A stretch of 64,000 nucleotides of DNA from positions 310,001-374,000 of the forward strand of contig NZ_JALGBX010000001.1 of NCBI RefSeq assembly GCF_022808175.1. Direction: 5' to 3'. Under the pieces are notes generated by a model that saw only the letters and a list, made by a program, of their open reading frames with translations, had not been told where the DNA came from and made no database searches. The translations under genes and the position numbers were made by a program. This DNA comes from Streptomyces sp. AP-93 (GTDB lineage: Bacteria; Actinomycetota; Actinomycetes; Streptomycetales; Streptomycetaceae). Shown here one piece after another: positions 8,243 through 16,715 of the stretch (position 1 is its first letter; each line of letters opens with the position of its first letter).

Positions 8243-9556
8243 GTGCCGGACACCCGCACGGGCCTCGCCCAGCTCACCGGCGCCCGCAAGCGTCTCGCCC
8301 TGGCCGTCGGCGGGGGCGCCCTGATCATCGCCGGGATCGGCTTCGCCGGGTCCTACTCGGCCGTCGTGGACCTGGCCCGCGAGAAGGGTTTCGGCAAGTT
8401 CGCCCATGTCTTCCCCATCGGCGTCGACGCGGGCATCGCCGTACTCCTCGCGCTCGACCTGCTGTTGTCCTGGATCAGGATTCCCTTCCCGATCCTGCGA
8501 CACATCGCATGGATGCTGACCGCCGCGACCATCGCCTTCAACGGCGCCGCGGCCTGGCCCGACCCGATCGGCGTCGGAATGCACTCCGTCATGCCGGTCC
8601 TCTTCGTCGTCGTGGTCGAAGCCGTACGCCACGCCGTCGGCCGCCTCGCCGACATCACCGCCGACAAGCACATGGACGGGGTCCGTATCACCCGCTGGCT
8701 CCTCTCGCCCGTCCCCACCGCGAAGCTGTGGCGGCGGATGAAGCTGTGGGAACTGCGCAGCTACGAGCAGGTCGTGGGGATGGAGCAGGATCGGCTGATC
8801 TACCAGGCCCGCCTACAGGCCCGGTACGGGCGCGCATGGAGGCGCAAGGCGCCCGTCGAGGCGGTGCTGCCACTTCGGCTTGCCCGCATCGGAGTCCCTC
8901 TCGCGGACACCGCGCCCGCCGGCCTCGCCGCTGCCGGACTCGACATCGAGTGGCGCCCGACCGCCCGACCGCCCGCCGAGACCACCGCGCTTCCCGCCTT
9001 CGAGGAGCACACCACGGCCGCTTTGGAGGTGCTCGGCCACCCCGTCCAAACGTACGCGGACACCCCGAGCGCGCTGCCCGCCCTTCCCTCCGGCCCGGAG
9101 GAAGGTAACCACCCCTCGCTGAGAGCTGCCCTTACCGGCCGACAGCCCGCGTACGCCGAGGAAGGGGCGCCGAAGAAGGCCCGGGAGGAGGTCACCGCCC
9201 GCATCCCGCAGGTCGACCTCCCGGAGGAAGCGCCGGAGTGCGAGGACGTCGTGCAGGTTCCCGCGCAGGTTCCGCCCCCGGAAGTCGGGACGGACGCCCG
9301 AACGGGTGAGTCTGCCGATGAGTCGACAAACCCGAAGGTCGCGCCCGGAGGTAACCGAACGTCGGACCAGCGTGACCCGCTGGCCGAACACCGCGCCCGC
9401 GTGGCCGAGGAGACGGCCGTCAAGCGGCAGGTCATCCGCGAGAAGTGGACGGCGGCGAAGGCCGAGAACCCCGCCCTCTCGAAGGCCGCGTTCGCCCGCA
9501 TGACCTCCTGGACCGACCGGGAGGTCTACGCCGCGCTGCAAGGCGCATCCGCCTGA
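8243..9556 (+). CDS. DUF2637 membrane protein, Spd-like
   Basis: A 437-residue protein. Four membrane segments occupy about residues 15-140 (ALAVGGGALIIAGIGFAG; FPIGVDAGIAVLLALDLLL; HIAWMLTAATIAFNGAAAW; VMPVLFVVVVEAVRHAVG), the DUF2637 pattern found in conjugative Streptomyces elements. A long charged, proline-rich region follows, and the last 40 residues (KWTAAKAENPALSKAAFARMTSWTDREVYAAL) look like a small helix-turn-helix. The GTG at 8243 is preferred because of 'aaaggagg'; a GTG at 8210 overlaps the previous stop. DUF2637 proteins are linked to plasmid spread within mycelium; the role here is inferred. Confidence 0.75.
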   Translation: MPDTRTGLAQLTGARKRLALAVGGGALIIAGIGFAGSYSAVVDLAREKGFGKFAHVFPIGVDAGIAVLLALDLLLSWIRIPFPILRHIAWMLTAATIAFNGAAAWPDPIGVGMHSVMPVLFVVVVEAVRHAVGRLADITADKHMDGVRITRWLLSPVPTAKLWRRMKLWELRSYEQVVGMEQDRLIYQARLQARYGRAWRRKAPVEAVLPLRLARIGVPLADTAPAGLAAAGLDIEWRPTARPPAETTALPAFEEHTTAALEVLGHPVQTYADTPSALPALPSGPEEGNHPSLRAALTGRQPAYAEEGAPKKAREEVTARIPQVDLPEEAPECEDVVQVPAQVPPPEVGTDARTGESADESTNPKVAPGGNRTSDQRDPLAEHRARVAEETAVKRQVIREKWTAAKAENPALSKAAFARMTSWTDREVYAALQGASA

Positions 9557-9569
9557 CCCCGCACAGCAC

Positions 9570-9613
9570 GACGCCCCCGAGCCAATGCTTCCTACGGCCG
9601 GCTCGGGGGCGTC
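9570..9613 (+). terminator. Hairpin after the DUF2637 gene
   Basis: A 14-bp perfect stem ('gacgcccccgagcc' / 'ggctcgggggcgtc') lies directly after the stop codon and before further same-strand genes, so it may attenuate the downstream part of the operon. Confidence 0.7.
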
Positions 9614-9640
9614 CCCTTCGTCCCCGAAAGGACAGACCGA

Positions 9641-9802
9641 GTGTCCCAGATACTGAGCAAGCGCCGTCGTCCGGCATACCGCGTCACCCGTACGGGCTAT
9701 GTCCTCCACAGCGTGCCCCGCTGCCCGGTGCACAGCTCTGAGCCCGGCGCCGACGAGATCGCCCTGCGCACCGCACTGGTCCGGATGGGGGTCGGCCGGT
9801 GA
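9641..9802 (+). CDS. Small protein, 53 residues, unknown
   Basis: A GTG start follows 'gaaaggacagaccga', and the stop overlaps the next GTG. The N-terminus is very basic (MSQILSKRRRPAYRVTRTGY), followed by 'SVPRCPVHSSEPG'. No family recognised. It may bind nucleic acid. Confidence 0.55.
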   Translation: MSQILSKRRRPAYRVTRTGYVLHSVPRCPVHSSEPGADEIALRTALVRMGVGR

Positions 9803-10416
9803 CCGCCCAGGACACCCCCGCCACCGAGGGCCCGGCGGACACCAAGAAGGAGCGGGGGGAGAAGCGGCGCCGCATCCTCTGGTACAGCTTCGCCAAGAAC
9901 GGTGATCAGGGGGAAGAAGCCCCTGAGATCCCCCAGAAGACCGACACGGAGCAGATGCTCGACGTCCTCACCCGGATCGCCGAGCAGACCGCCCCCACCC
10001 CGCCCCCCGTGAAGAAGCAGAAGCTCCCGCACTCCCGGGAGGACGTCTACCAGTGGTGGGCGAGGCTGCCCGCCAAGACCAAGTTCCTACTGCGGCACAG
10101 CTCCGCGGTGGCCCTCGGTGGCTGGTCGTACGGCCTGCTCGAAGGAGACTTCTCCGTCGGGCTGCCCCAGACCTTCGGCTACTGGATGCAGGCCGTCGCC
10201 GTGTCCTCGCCGTCCCCGTACACCGGGCTCGCCCTGGGCGGCTTCATCGTCCTCGGCATCGCGGTCGTCGGCAGCCGGGTGATGAGCACCGCCGTCCGGT
10301 GGCTCGCCTTCTCCCCGTTCCTGCTCGGCGCGGTGCGGTACACGCTGGCGGTCCCGATGTCCTCGGCGGTCTTCGCCGTTCTGATCCACACCACGGCCAA
10401 GCAGGGGGCGGCATGA
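9799..10416 (+). CDS. Spd-like membrane protein
   Basis: A 205-residue protein with a charged cytoplasmic N-terminus of about 85 residues. It then has hydrophobic segments near residues 98-115, 135-160 (GLALGGFIVLGIAVVG) and 165-195 (WLAFSPFLLGAVRYTLAVPMSSAVFAVLIHT). It is coupled to its neighbours by 4-bp overlaps at both ends. Size, topology and place match spread (Spd) proteins of Streptomyces plasmids, although I see no diagnostic motif. Confidence 0.6.
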   Translation: MTAQDTPATEGPADTKKERGEKRRRILWYSFAKNGDQGEEAPEIPQKTDTEQMLDVLTRIAEQTAPTPPPVKKQKLPHSREDVYQWWARLPAKTKFLLRHSSAVALGGWSYGLLEGDFSVGLPQTFGYWMQAVAVSSPSPYTGLALGGFIVLGIAVVGSRVMSTAVRWLAFSPFLLGAVRYTLAVPMSSAVFAVLIHTTAKQGAA

Positions 10417-10853
10417 ACAGCAGCATGACCATGTCCGGGGCCGAAACCGCCCTCGGCAGCGTCGGGGCCGGCGGCATGGCCGCGATCTTCTTGACGGTGC
10501 TGATCCTTGGAATCAAGGGGAAAGGGAAGAAGCGGCTCGCCGCGGTCCCCGCCGTCGTGGTCGGCATCTTCGCCGGAGTCGAATTCGACCGGGCCGGAGA
10601 CCCCTGGAACACCATCTCGCAGTCCCTGCGGGACATGGTGACCGAGGTCAGCAGCACGGGGGAGTTGGGCGCGATGGGCCCCGGCTTCGCCGCCCTGTTC
10701 CTCCTCGCCCTGTTCTTCTACCTCAAGCTGTCCCCGGCGATCGGCGCAATCCTCGGCCTGCTGATGGCGTCCGCGTGGGCGGCGGCCCCCGATTCGCTGT
10801 GGCGGGTGCCCCTCAAGCTCGTGGGCACCATCCTCGGCATCGTCGGGGGCTGA
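10413..10853 (+). CDS. Membrane protein of the Spd-like operon
   Basis: A 146-residue protein with at least three hydrophobic helices (GGMAAIFLTVLILGIKG; AAVPAVVVGIFAGV; FAALFLLALFFYLKLSPAIGAILGLLMASAW). The ATG overlaps the previous stop. No conserved motif recognised. Probably acts in the membrane together with the flanking proteins. Confidence 0.6.
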   Translation: MNSSMTMSGAETALGSVGAGGMAAIFLTVLILGIKGKGKKRLAAVPAVVVGIFAGVEFDRAGDPWNTISQSLRDMVTEVSSTGELGAMGPGFAALFLLALFFYLKLSPAIGAILGLLMASAWAAAPDSLWRVPLKLVGTILGIVGG

Positions 10854-10854
10854 C

Positions 10855-11637
10855 GTGTCCGATCCGAAGATCCCCACCCCCCGCGAGTGCGGCCGGGCCA
10901 CCTGGTGGCTGGTTCGGTACACCGGCCACGTCGTCTTTGTCGAAGGCGCCGAGGTGAAGAACGCGAAGGGCAAGGTGACCGAGGAGTCGACCCGCTCGAC
11001 CAGGGTCGGTGTCGCCGCCTTTGCCGTGTTCCTGCTGATCATCTTCGGGAAGCGGTATCCCGATCTGTGGCTGTGGGCCGGCGGGGGATTGGCCGTCGTC
11101 TGCTTCGGCCTCGCCGCCACCGGCGACTTCACCGTGGAAACCGAGGAGGAGGAAGAAGATCACGGCACCGAGGGCGGCCAAGACCAGGACGAAGATCCCG
11201 AAGCCCTGGGGGAGCAGCAGCCAGGACCGTCACCGGCCGAGATGAAGGCGGCAGGGGAGCAGCTCACCCGCAAGATCCTGCGCTACGTCAACATCCACAC
11301 CTCCGGCGGCACCAAGGGCGTCCACCTCGACAGCCTCGCCGCCCACCTTGATCTCTCGCTGACCGCGCTGCGCGAGCACTGCGAACGCGAGGGCTGGGAG
11401 GTCGTCTCCTTCAACATCAAGCGGGGCGGGCAGCAGGCCAACCGGATCGGCGTCCGACGGGACTTTCTCGAACGGCTCTACGGCGCCCCTCTCCCCGCCG
11501 TCATCCAACAGCTCGAACGGGACGCCGCTCCCCCGCCCGAGGTGCACACCACCGCTGCCGACCACTTCGCGCACGGGTTGCACATCCTCAGGAACCGCCC
11601 CTCCCCCGACACGGTCCCGGACAGGGAGGCCGGATAG
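10855..11637 (+). CDS. Membrane-anchored protein with C-terminal HTH
   Basis: A 260-residue protein. Two hydrophobic helices (VGVAAFAVFLLIIFG; WLWAGGGLAVVCFGLAA) lie near residues 55-95. They are followed by an acidic linker (EEEEEDHGTEGGQDQDED) and a winged-helix-like domain around residues 150-220 (GVHLDSLAAHLDLSLTALREHCEREGWEV). The arrangement suggests a DNA-binding domain tethered to the membrane. It closes the Spd-like operon, starting at a GTG one base after the previous stop. Confidence 0.6.
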   Translation: MSDPKIPTPRECGRATWWLVRYTGHVVFVEGAEVKNAKGKVTEESTRSTRVGVAAFAVFLLIIFGKRYPDLWLWAGGGLAVVCFGLAATGDFTVETEEEEEDHGTEGGQDQDEDPEALGEQQPGPSPAEMKAAGEQLTRKILRYVNIHTSGGTKGVHLDSLAAHLDLSLTALREHCEREGWEVVSFNIKRGGQQANRIGVRRDFLERLYGAPLPAVIQQLERDAAPPPEVHTTAADHFAHGLHILRNRPSPDTVPDREAG

Positions 11638-11686
11638 AACCGCAGGTCAGACCCCCTACCGCTAGACCTACCTACCCGAACGAACC

Positions 11687-11707
11687 TCATCCGCAGACCC
11701 CTCTCCG
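11687..11707 (+). repeat. 21-bp element shared with position 19602
   Basis: The 21 bases beginning 'tcatccgcagac' match 19602-19622 with a single mismatch. Both copies lie in intergenic DNA upstream of plus-strand genes, which suggests a shared promoter or regulator site. Confidence 0.55.
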
Positions 11708-11752
11708 CCGGTACCGTGAGCCTTCAACACGACACCGGTGAGGGGGAGTTCG

Positions 11753-11995
11753 ATGGCCTGGCAGTACCGCTGCGGCACCTGCAGGACGGGCTGGGGATGG
11801 ATGAACAAGCAGGACGCGGACGACCTCCGCACCCGCCACCGCGACGAGCGCCACAGCGGCGGAACTCCCGACGGCGAAGAGCTCACCTCCAACGCCGCCA
11901 GCGCCACCGACGACCCCCGCGCCCTCTGGATCACCGGCGCCATCTTCGCCTTCGGCGCCCTCGCCTGGATCTGGCAGCAGATCACCGGCACCTGA
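11753..11995 (+). CDS. Small zinc-finger-like membrane protein
   Basis: An 80-residue protein with an N-terminal 'CGTC' pair and two histidines in 'RTRHRDERH', forming a possible C2H2 zinc site. It ends with one hydrophobic helix, 'LWITGAIFAFGALAWIWQQI'. The start ATG follows 'gggggag'. Function unknown. It resembles small proteins frequently seen in Streptomyces mobile elements. Confidence 0.6.
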   Translation: MAWQYRCGTCRTGWGWMNKQDADDLRTRHRDERHSGGTPDGEELTSNAASATDDPRALWITGAIFAFGALAWIWQQITGT

Positions 11996-12072
11996 TCCTC
12001 CCCGACCATCTGACCGGCCCCTGGCCGTGACATCCAGGCACCCCTGGAGACTGCGGCCCCCGACCGGCCACC

Positions 12073-12107
12073 AACCCCCCTGCGCCCACCTGGGCCGGGG
12101 GGTTTCC
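12073..12107 (+). terminator. Intrinsic terminator
   Basis: The arms 'aacccccc' and 'ggggggtt' enclose 'tgcgcccacctgggcc', itself partly paired, and lie between two plus-strand genes. Confidence 0.7.
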
Positions 12108-12138
12108 TCATGCCCCCTGACCTAGAAGGAGTTACTCC

Positions 12139-12495
12139 GTGCACAACACCTACGCCCCGCCGCCCACTCCCGCGCCCGCGCCGCTCAGCAACAAGAGCGC
12201 CGCCGCCATCTGCGCCGGACTCGTCGGCACCGCGCTCCTCTTCGTCGGAACCCTCGCCTACGCCAAGGCGGCCGACACGGCCGCCGCCGACCCCTGCGCC
12301 CGCACCGACCGCCTCGACCGCGAAGCCCGGACCATTCCCGACACCGCCGACAACATCGCCCGCGCCCTCGACACCCAGACCCTCGCCTACGAGGCGTACG
12401 AGGAATGCCGGATCGCCGGCCGGGACGTGTCGCCGTCCACGAGCGCCTGGTTCGAGCTCCAGTACGAGATCCCGAGGCTCAGCACCACCTTCTGA
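12139..12495 (+). CDS. Single-span exported small protein
   Basis: A 118-residue protein with a proline-rich N-terminus and one hydrophobic helix (residues about 22-45: AAAICAGLVGTALLFVGTLAYA). The rest is extracytoplasmic and contains two cysteines ('DPCARTDRL', 'EECRIAG') that could form a disulfide. 'agaaggag' supports the GTG start. No family recognised. Confidence 0.6.
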   Translation: MHNTYAPPPTPAPAPLSNKSAAAICAGLVGTALLFVGTLAYAKAADTAAADPCARTDRLDREARTIPDTADNIARALDTQTLAYEAYEECRIAGRDVSPSTSAWFELQYEIPRLSTTF

Positions 12496-12511
12496 CACCG
12501 GAAAGGACCCG

Positions 12512-12742
12512 ATGAAGGACTACCAGCGCGACGCCATCCACGACTCGGTCAACACCCTCATCAGCGAGATCAATGACATCACCCACCACCACATCGCGGA
12601 CGGCTGCTGGGCCGCCGAGCCCGGCACCGACGAGGAGCTGATCGCCGCCGCCGACGAGATCGCCGACCGGATGCTGACCGCCGCCCTGGCCGTGAAGAAG
12701 TCCACCACCGCCGCCAAGCGCATCCGCAGGAGGACCCCGTGA
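12512..12742 (+). CDS. Small helical protein, 76 residues, unknown
   Basis: The ATG at 12512 follows 'gaaaggacc'. The product is helical and acidic in the middle with a basic tail (KKSTTAAKRIRRRTP). It overlaps the next start by four bases. No domain recognised. Confidence 0.6.
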   Translation: MKDYQRDAIHDSVNTLISEINDITHHHIADGCWAAEPGTDEELIAAADEIADRMLTAALAVKKSTTAAKRIRRRTP

Positions 12743-13111
12743 CCACCCAGCCGACCGAGCCCACAGTGAGCACCTGGCGGTGCGAAGAGCCTGGCTGCCC
12801 GGTCAAGTTCCGGTCCGCCAGCCCCGCCCTGCTCAAGCGTCTCGCCGACGCCCACGCCGCCCGACGCCACCGACGACAGCGGGCCCAGGATCGTCCTCGA
12901 CGAACGTGCGATGGCGAAGATCGCCTTCGAGCACGGCATGTACGACAAGCTGTTCCCGATGCGCCGGGCGCTGGACCCGATGATGCTCAACGCGCTCCTC
13001 CTGGACGGGGTCCTGACCGCCGACGACATCAAGGGCGCCATCCTCATCAAGACCGGTCAGCCCCCCGCGTCCCGATCCCCGCACACGACGAAGCCCCCGT
13101 GCCAGCTCTAG
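12739..13111 (+). pseudogene. Zinc-finger-like protein, probably frameshifted
   Basis: One frame from the GTG at 12739 gives 'WRCEEPGCPVKFRSASPALLKRLADAHAARRH', a C2H2-like finger, and then turns into Arg-rich nonsense. From about 12860 the +1 frame becomes sensible ('PDATDDSGPRIVLDERAMAKIAFEHGMYDKLFPMRR...LLLDGVLTADDIKGAIL') and stops at 13111, exactly at a terminator. The simplest reading is one gene of about 123 residues broken by a one-base indel near 12860. The alternative is two overlapping genes, the second starting at the ATG at 12911. Confidence 0.5.
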
Positions 13112-13127
13112 GGCCAGCGCGGGGGTT
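13092..13127 (+). terminator. Intrinsic terminator
   Basis: The stem 'gcccccgtgcc...gcgcgggggttt' overlaps the last codons of the preceding gene and ends in a T run. Confidence 0.65.
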
Positions 13128-13445
13128 TCTGCTGCTACTGGGCCAGCCGAGCATGTGGGGAACAGGCTCGCTCCGGCTAGCTGCCTCGTACCGGCGCAAC
13201 CGAACACACTCCGTAGCCAAAACGAGCGATCCGATTTTCCGGCCGGCGCTCGCCGCGCTCCGATAAAAGAGCAGGTCACAGGCTCGCGCATGATGTGCGC
13301 ATTCTCTGCATATCGGGCACTCAAGTGTTACCCAGAGTGAAATGAGCAGGTCAGGGGTTCAGTGCCCCGCAACCCCGCCCCTCCTCGTACTGTCCCCCGC
13401 ATCGCCAGCCGCCCGGCTGGCAGATCCAACCCGAGGGGGGATCGC
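13112..13445 (+). other. Intergenic region with repeated GAGCAGGTCA words
   Basis: No gene is supported here. Two copies of 'gagcaggtca' occur near 13269 and 13343, and 'gcgcatgatgtgcgc' is a near-palindrome. These may be operator sites for the small gene at 13446. Confidence 0.4.
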
Positions 13446-13685
13446 ATGATCATCGCCGCTGCCTGCGTCACCGGCCTGTTCGTCATCACGGCCGCCTGCA
13501 TCACCGCCCGCGCCACCATCCGTGCCGCCCGCCTTAACGCGACGCCCAACGCCAGCCAACTCGGGGCCCACCAGGAGAACATGCCCGCCTTCTACGAAAT
13601 CAGCGGGAAGGCGGTCGTCAACCAGATCAACAACGTCGAGAAGGGCGCCGCCGGAGTCTTCAACGGCCCGGTCACCTTCAACTGA
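13446..13685 (+). CDS. Small membrane-anchored protein, 79 residues
   Basis: The ATG follows 'gagggggg'. An N-terminal hydrophobic helix (IIAAACVTGLFVITAACITA) is followed by a hydrophilic segment ending 'NQINNVEKGAAGVFNGPVTFN', typical of the tail of small proteins in actinobacterial mobile DNA. Function unknown. Confidence 0.55.
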   Translation: MIIAAACVTGLFVITAACITARATIRAARLNATPNASQLGAHQENMPAFYEISGKAVVNQINNVEKGAAGVFNGPVTFN

Positions 13686-13691
13686 CCCAGG

Positions 13692-13751
13692 AAATCACGA
13701 GGCCCCCGCCCCCGGAGTGATCCGGGCCAGGCGGGGGCTTCGTGATTTCCT
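13692..13751. terminator. Bidirectional terminator
   Basis: The long arms 'ggaaatcacgaggcccccgcc' and its complement (one bulge) lie between two convergent genes. Confidence 0.85.
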
Positions 13752-13753
13752 GA

Positions 13754-14665
13754 TCAGGCGACGACGCGCGAGCGCAGCTTGACCAGGTCGGAGGCGCTGA
13801 GGCCAAGGCCGTTGGTCAGGAAGTTGCCGAAGCTGCCGTAGTCGGCGACGGCCTGGTCCCGGAACGCCGCCAGGTACGGACTGCGGACCTCCTGGAGCGG
13901 GATGAGCAGATCCGGGTTCTGCATGTACCCGCCGGCCTTGACCTGGTCGCGCAGGGCCTTGTCCGACGCCGCCCGCAGCGAGTTCGACAGCAGATAGTCC
14001 TGCTCCGAGGTCGAGGCCGGGACACCGACCGAGCGCAGGATCGTGTCCGCGAGGACACCCGTGCGGTCCTTGCCCGAGGAGCAGTGGAACATGACGGGCT
14101 TGGTGGAGTTCGCGACGTTCTTGACCGCGTTGCCGAGCGCAGTGCGGTTCGCCGAGTTCGTCACGAAGCCCTTGTAGAGGGCGATCATCCGCGCCTCCGC
14201 GGCACCGTTGCCGAGCTGTGCCTGCTGGTACACAGGGTCCTTGCTGCGGACGACTTGACCGATGAACGCGAACAGGTTCGTGTCGTCCACCGGGAGCGAG
14301 ACCGAGTTGACCCCGGCCGGAAGCTTGTCCAGCCCATCGGCCTGGCGCTCCGCACTCATCCGCAGGTCGATCACGTCGCCCAGGCCCAGGCCGGCCAGCG
14401 CGGTCACCCCGTCCGCCGGAAGCTTCGAGAGCGTCTCGGAGCGGTACACCACACCCCAGCGGGTGCTCTTTCCGTCGTAGGTCGTGTACCCGCCGACGTC
14501 GCGGGCGTTGACGAGGCCCGGGACGGTGAGAACCCGACTGGAGCTGGTGGTCGAGGACGACCAGGAGTAGTTGATGGTCGCGGCGTGGGCCGCTACGGGG
14601 ACCAGCGGGGCGGCGAGGGCCAGGGCGACGGCGGACGCGCTGAGGGCGCGGCGGATTGATCTCAC
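13754..14665 (-). CDS. Secreted tyrosine-protein phosphatase
   Basis: A 303-residue protein with a classical Sec signal peptide (MRSIRRALSASAVALALAAPLVPVAAHAA) that predicts export. The mature part is a Y_phosphatase3-type enzyme with 'GLVNARDVGGYTT' near the start, 'DLRMSAERQ', and the P-loop 'HCSSGKDRTG' holding the catalytic cysteine, aspartate-like acid and arginine. Such enzymes hydrolyse phosphotyrosine or phosphoinositides outside the cell. It stands alone, convergent with the preceding gene, and looks like chromosome-type cargo carried by the element. Confidence 0.88.
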   Translation of the reverse strand: MRSIRRALSASAVALALAAPLVPVAAHAATINYSWSSSTTSSSRVLTVPGLVNARDVGGYTTYDGKSTRWGVVYRSETLSKLPADGVTALAGLGLGDVIDLRMSAERQADGLDKLPAGVNSVSLPVDDTNLFAFIGQVVRSKDPVYQQAQLGNGAAEARMIALYKGFVTNSANRTALGNAVKNVANSTKPVMFHCSSGKDRTGVLADTILRSVGVPASTSEQDYLLSNSLRAASDKALRDQVKAGGYMQNPDLLIPLQEVRSPYLAAFRDQAVADYGSFGNFLTNGLGLSASDLVKLRSRVVA

Positions 14666-14901
14666 GCGAGGGTTCCTTTCCTGGTGGAGGGGCGGACCGT
14701 AGCGCGCGGATCGTGAAAACTGAAGACTCGTCGGGGGAGACAGTTACCCTCGGTAACTCCAGGTCCGGCATGGGATGTTCCACGTGCTGGACCCGTCTGG
14801 ATTGATCGACGTTCAAGGTCTAACCTTCGCGGGCGCCAGCCGAAAGATCCCTTCTGCCGACGAAGGCCGCCTGCGCGCCCCGGCCCAAACGAGGACCCTC
14901 C

Positions 14902-15795
14902 ATGACCACCCCTGAACAGCCGCCCCAGCCCCCGATACCGCCGCAGCCCGCGTACGGTTACCCGCAGCCCGGATGGCCCGCCGCTCCGACCGCACCCCCC
15001 GTCGCACCCGCCAAGGGATGGCGCCGCTCCGCGAAGATCGCCGCCGCGGTCACCACCGCAGTCCTGGTCATCGGGGGAACCGTCCTCACCACCTTGGCCC
15101 TCACCAACAACCCCGAAACCACCACCACCACGGGCAGCGACAAGGCGAGCGCACCCACCGACTACCGGGCCGACAACCTGAGCGCCGACGAGAAGGCGTT
15201 CTTCGACGTCATGTTCAACGAGTCCCGCAACAAGGACGAGCTGTCCAAGAAGACGGCCGCGGAGATAGCCCAGATGGTCACTTTGACCCGCCTGGCATGC
15301 GCGCTGCCCGAGGACGAGCGCGCCGACGCCCTCGCGAAGGACAAGCCCCCCACCAACTCCGACACGATCAACAAGGCGTTCAAGGACCACCTGTGCAAGG
15401 GAGTCCCGGCGCCCCTGGAGACGCAGGCCGAGCCCACCAAGGAAGACCCGTCGCAGGGCCACACCGGTGACGTGGTCATCACCAAGGCCGGGAACAAGCC
15501 GGAATACGGCATCAAGAAGTACGAGGCCACCTACAAGATCACCAACTCCGGCACCCAGGCCGCCAGCTACTGGATCAAGTTCGAGGCATACGACAAGGAC
15601 GGCGACTTCCTCGGAGAAAGCCACGCGTCGGCCAAGCGCCTCGGAGTCGGCAAGTCCGAGACCGGCGACGTCACCTTCTACGACCACACCATCAAGGAGC
15701 AGGACCCCGCCGTCATCGCCTCCGTGAAGGTCAAGGAAGTCACGTACTGCGACGGGACCTCCACCAACTACATGTGCGCCTCGTTCAACAACTGA
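14902..15795 (+). CDS. Membrane-anchored extracytoplasmic protein
   Basis: A 297-residue protein. The cytoplasmic N-terminus is Pro/Gly/Tyr-rich (TPEQPPQPPIPPQPAYGYPQPG). One membrane helix follows near residues 50-70 (IAAAVTTAVLVIGGTVLTTLAL), then an extracellular region. The last 110 residues have an FxLYD/immunoglobulin-like strand pattern: 'YEATYKITNSGTQAASYWIKFEAYDKDGDFLGE', then 'VKEVTYCDG'. Three cysteines lie in the outer part. The family is common but unassigned in Streptomyces; a surface or transfer-related role would be speculation. Confidence 0.65.
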   Translation: MTTPEQPPQPPIPPQPAYGYPQPGWPAAPTAPPVAPAKGWRRSAKIAAAVTTAVLVIGGTVLTTLALTNNPETTTTTGSDKASAPTDYRADNLSADEKAFFDVMFNESRNKDELSKKTAAEIAQMVTLTRLACALPEDERADALAKDKPPTNSDTINKAFKDHLCKGVPAPLETQAEPTKEDPSQGHTGDVVITKAGNKPEYGIKKYEATYKITNSGTQAASYWIKFEAYDKDGDFLGESHASAKRLGVGKSETGDVTFYDHTIKEQDPAVIASVKVKEVTYCDGTSTNYMCASFNN

Positions 15796-15826
15796 CCACC
15801 CAGACCGCCTGGCCGAACACAGCAGA

Positions 15827-15866
15827 AGCCCTCGCCTCGGCACCGAGCCGGCCAGCGGGGGCTTTC
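15827..15866 (+). terminator. Probable intrinsic terminator
   Basis: The arms 'gccctcgc' and 'gcgggggc' with an inner 'ctcgg/ccgag' stem are followed by 'tttcg'. Confidence 0.55.
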
Positions 15867-15947
15867 GCCGTTTCCAGGGTCGGATGGCGCTGGCCCAGGT
15901 GGGCGCATATTTTCGAAGGTGCACCACCACGACCCGGGAGGACCCGT

Positions 15948-16169
15948 ATGCCCACGACGCTGTACCCGCGCCGGCCGATCGGGATCGCGATCCCCACCGC
16001 CCCCGCCGTCGCCATGCTCGATGGCTGCGGGCGCTGGACGCTCCTCACCCGCTGCCCGCTGTGCAACTGCCAGCACATGCACCCCGCGGGGACCGGCGAC
16101 GAGCCGAAGTACGGACTGCGCCGTCCCCTTTGCCGGACGGGCATCGTCTACTGGGCCATGCCGATGTGA
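15948..16169 (+). CDS. Small zinc-ribbon-like protein, 73 residues
   Basis: The ATG lies behind 'gggaggacc'. The core 'TRCPLCNCQHMHPAG' and a later 'RPLCRTG' give four cysteines and two histidines that could bind zinc. Members of this type occur widely on Streptomyces integrative elements. Function unknown. Confidence 0.6.
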   Translation: MPTTLYPRRPIGIAIPTAPAVAMLDGCGRWTLLTRCPLCNCQHMHPAGTGDEPKYGLRRPLCRTGIVYWAMPM

Positions 16170-16211
16170 GCCCCCGGACCCTGCCCCGGTACCGTCGTCC
16201 GGCCGCGTAGG

Positions 16212-16715
16212 TCAAAGCGTCTTGACCATCACCGCGCACACGGGGGAGTCGTCGGAGGGATTGGTCTCGCCCCGCTTCTCATAGCCCCACTTCTCATACA
16301 GGGCTTGCACCCTGGGGTGCGTGGAGTCGACGAGGAGCGTCACGAAGTCGACGTCGAACGACTGGACCAGCGCGTCATGTATCCGCTGCGCCCGCCCGGT
16401 GCCCTGCCACTGAGGCAGCACCATCAGCTCGGACAGGGCGAGGATTCGGCCGATCACGCCCCTGGGCCGGTCTGCTCCCAACCACCAGCCGCCCGGCTTG
16501 AACCTCGAACCGTACGCGTACCCGACCGGGCCGCCGTCCTCCCACCCCGAGACACAGCTCCAGTCCTCGCGCCCTGACCACTTGTCGACGAAGTACGAGA
16601 ACCGCTCGCGCGAGGTGAACGGGTCGGGATCGTTGGCGTACACCTCGTCGTGGATGTCCAGGAGCAAGGAACGGACGTCAGGTGCGTCGGCGTGCGTGTA
16701 CCACTTCAAGTCCAT
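16212..16715 (-). CDS. GNAT family N-acetyltransferase
   Basis: A 167-residue protein with the GNAT order: N-terminal strand and helices, 'PVGYAYGSRF', the acetyl-CoA region 'LSELMVLPQWQGTGRAQRIHDALVQ' (Q-x-x-G-x-G/R pattern), then 'LLVDSTHPRVQALYEKWGYEKRGE'. The substrate is unknown. Its start overlaps the end of the upstream XRE/TPR gene by 10 bases, so the two are co-translated and may form one regulatory or self-protection unit. Confidence 0.82.
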   Translation of the reverse strand: MDLKWYTHADAPDVRSLLLDIHDEVYANDPDPFTSRERFSYFVDKWSGREDWSCVSGWEDGGPVGYAYGSRFKPGGWWLGADRPRGVIGRILALSELMVLPQWQGTGRAQRIHDALVQSFDVDFVTLLVDSTHPRVQALYEKWGYEKRGETNPSDDSPVCAVMVKTL

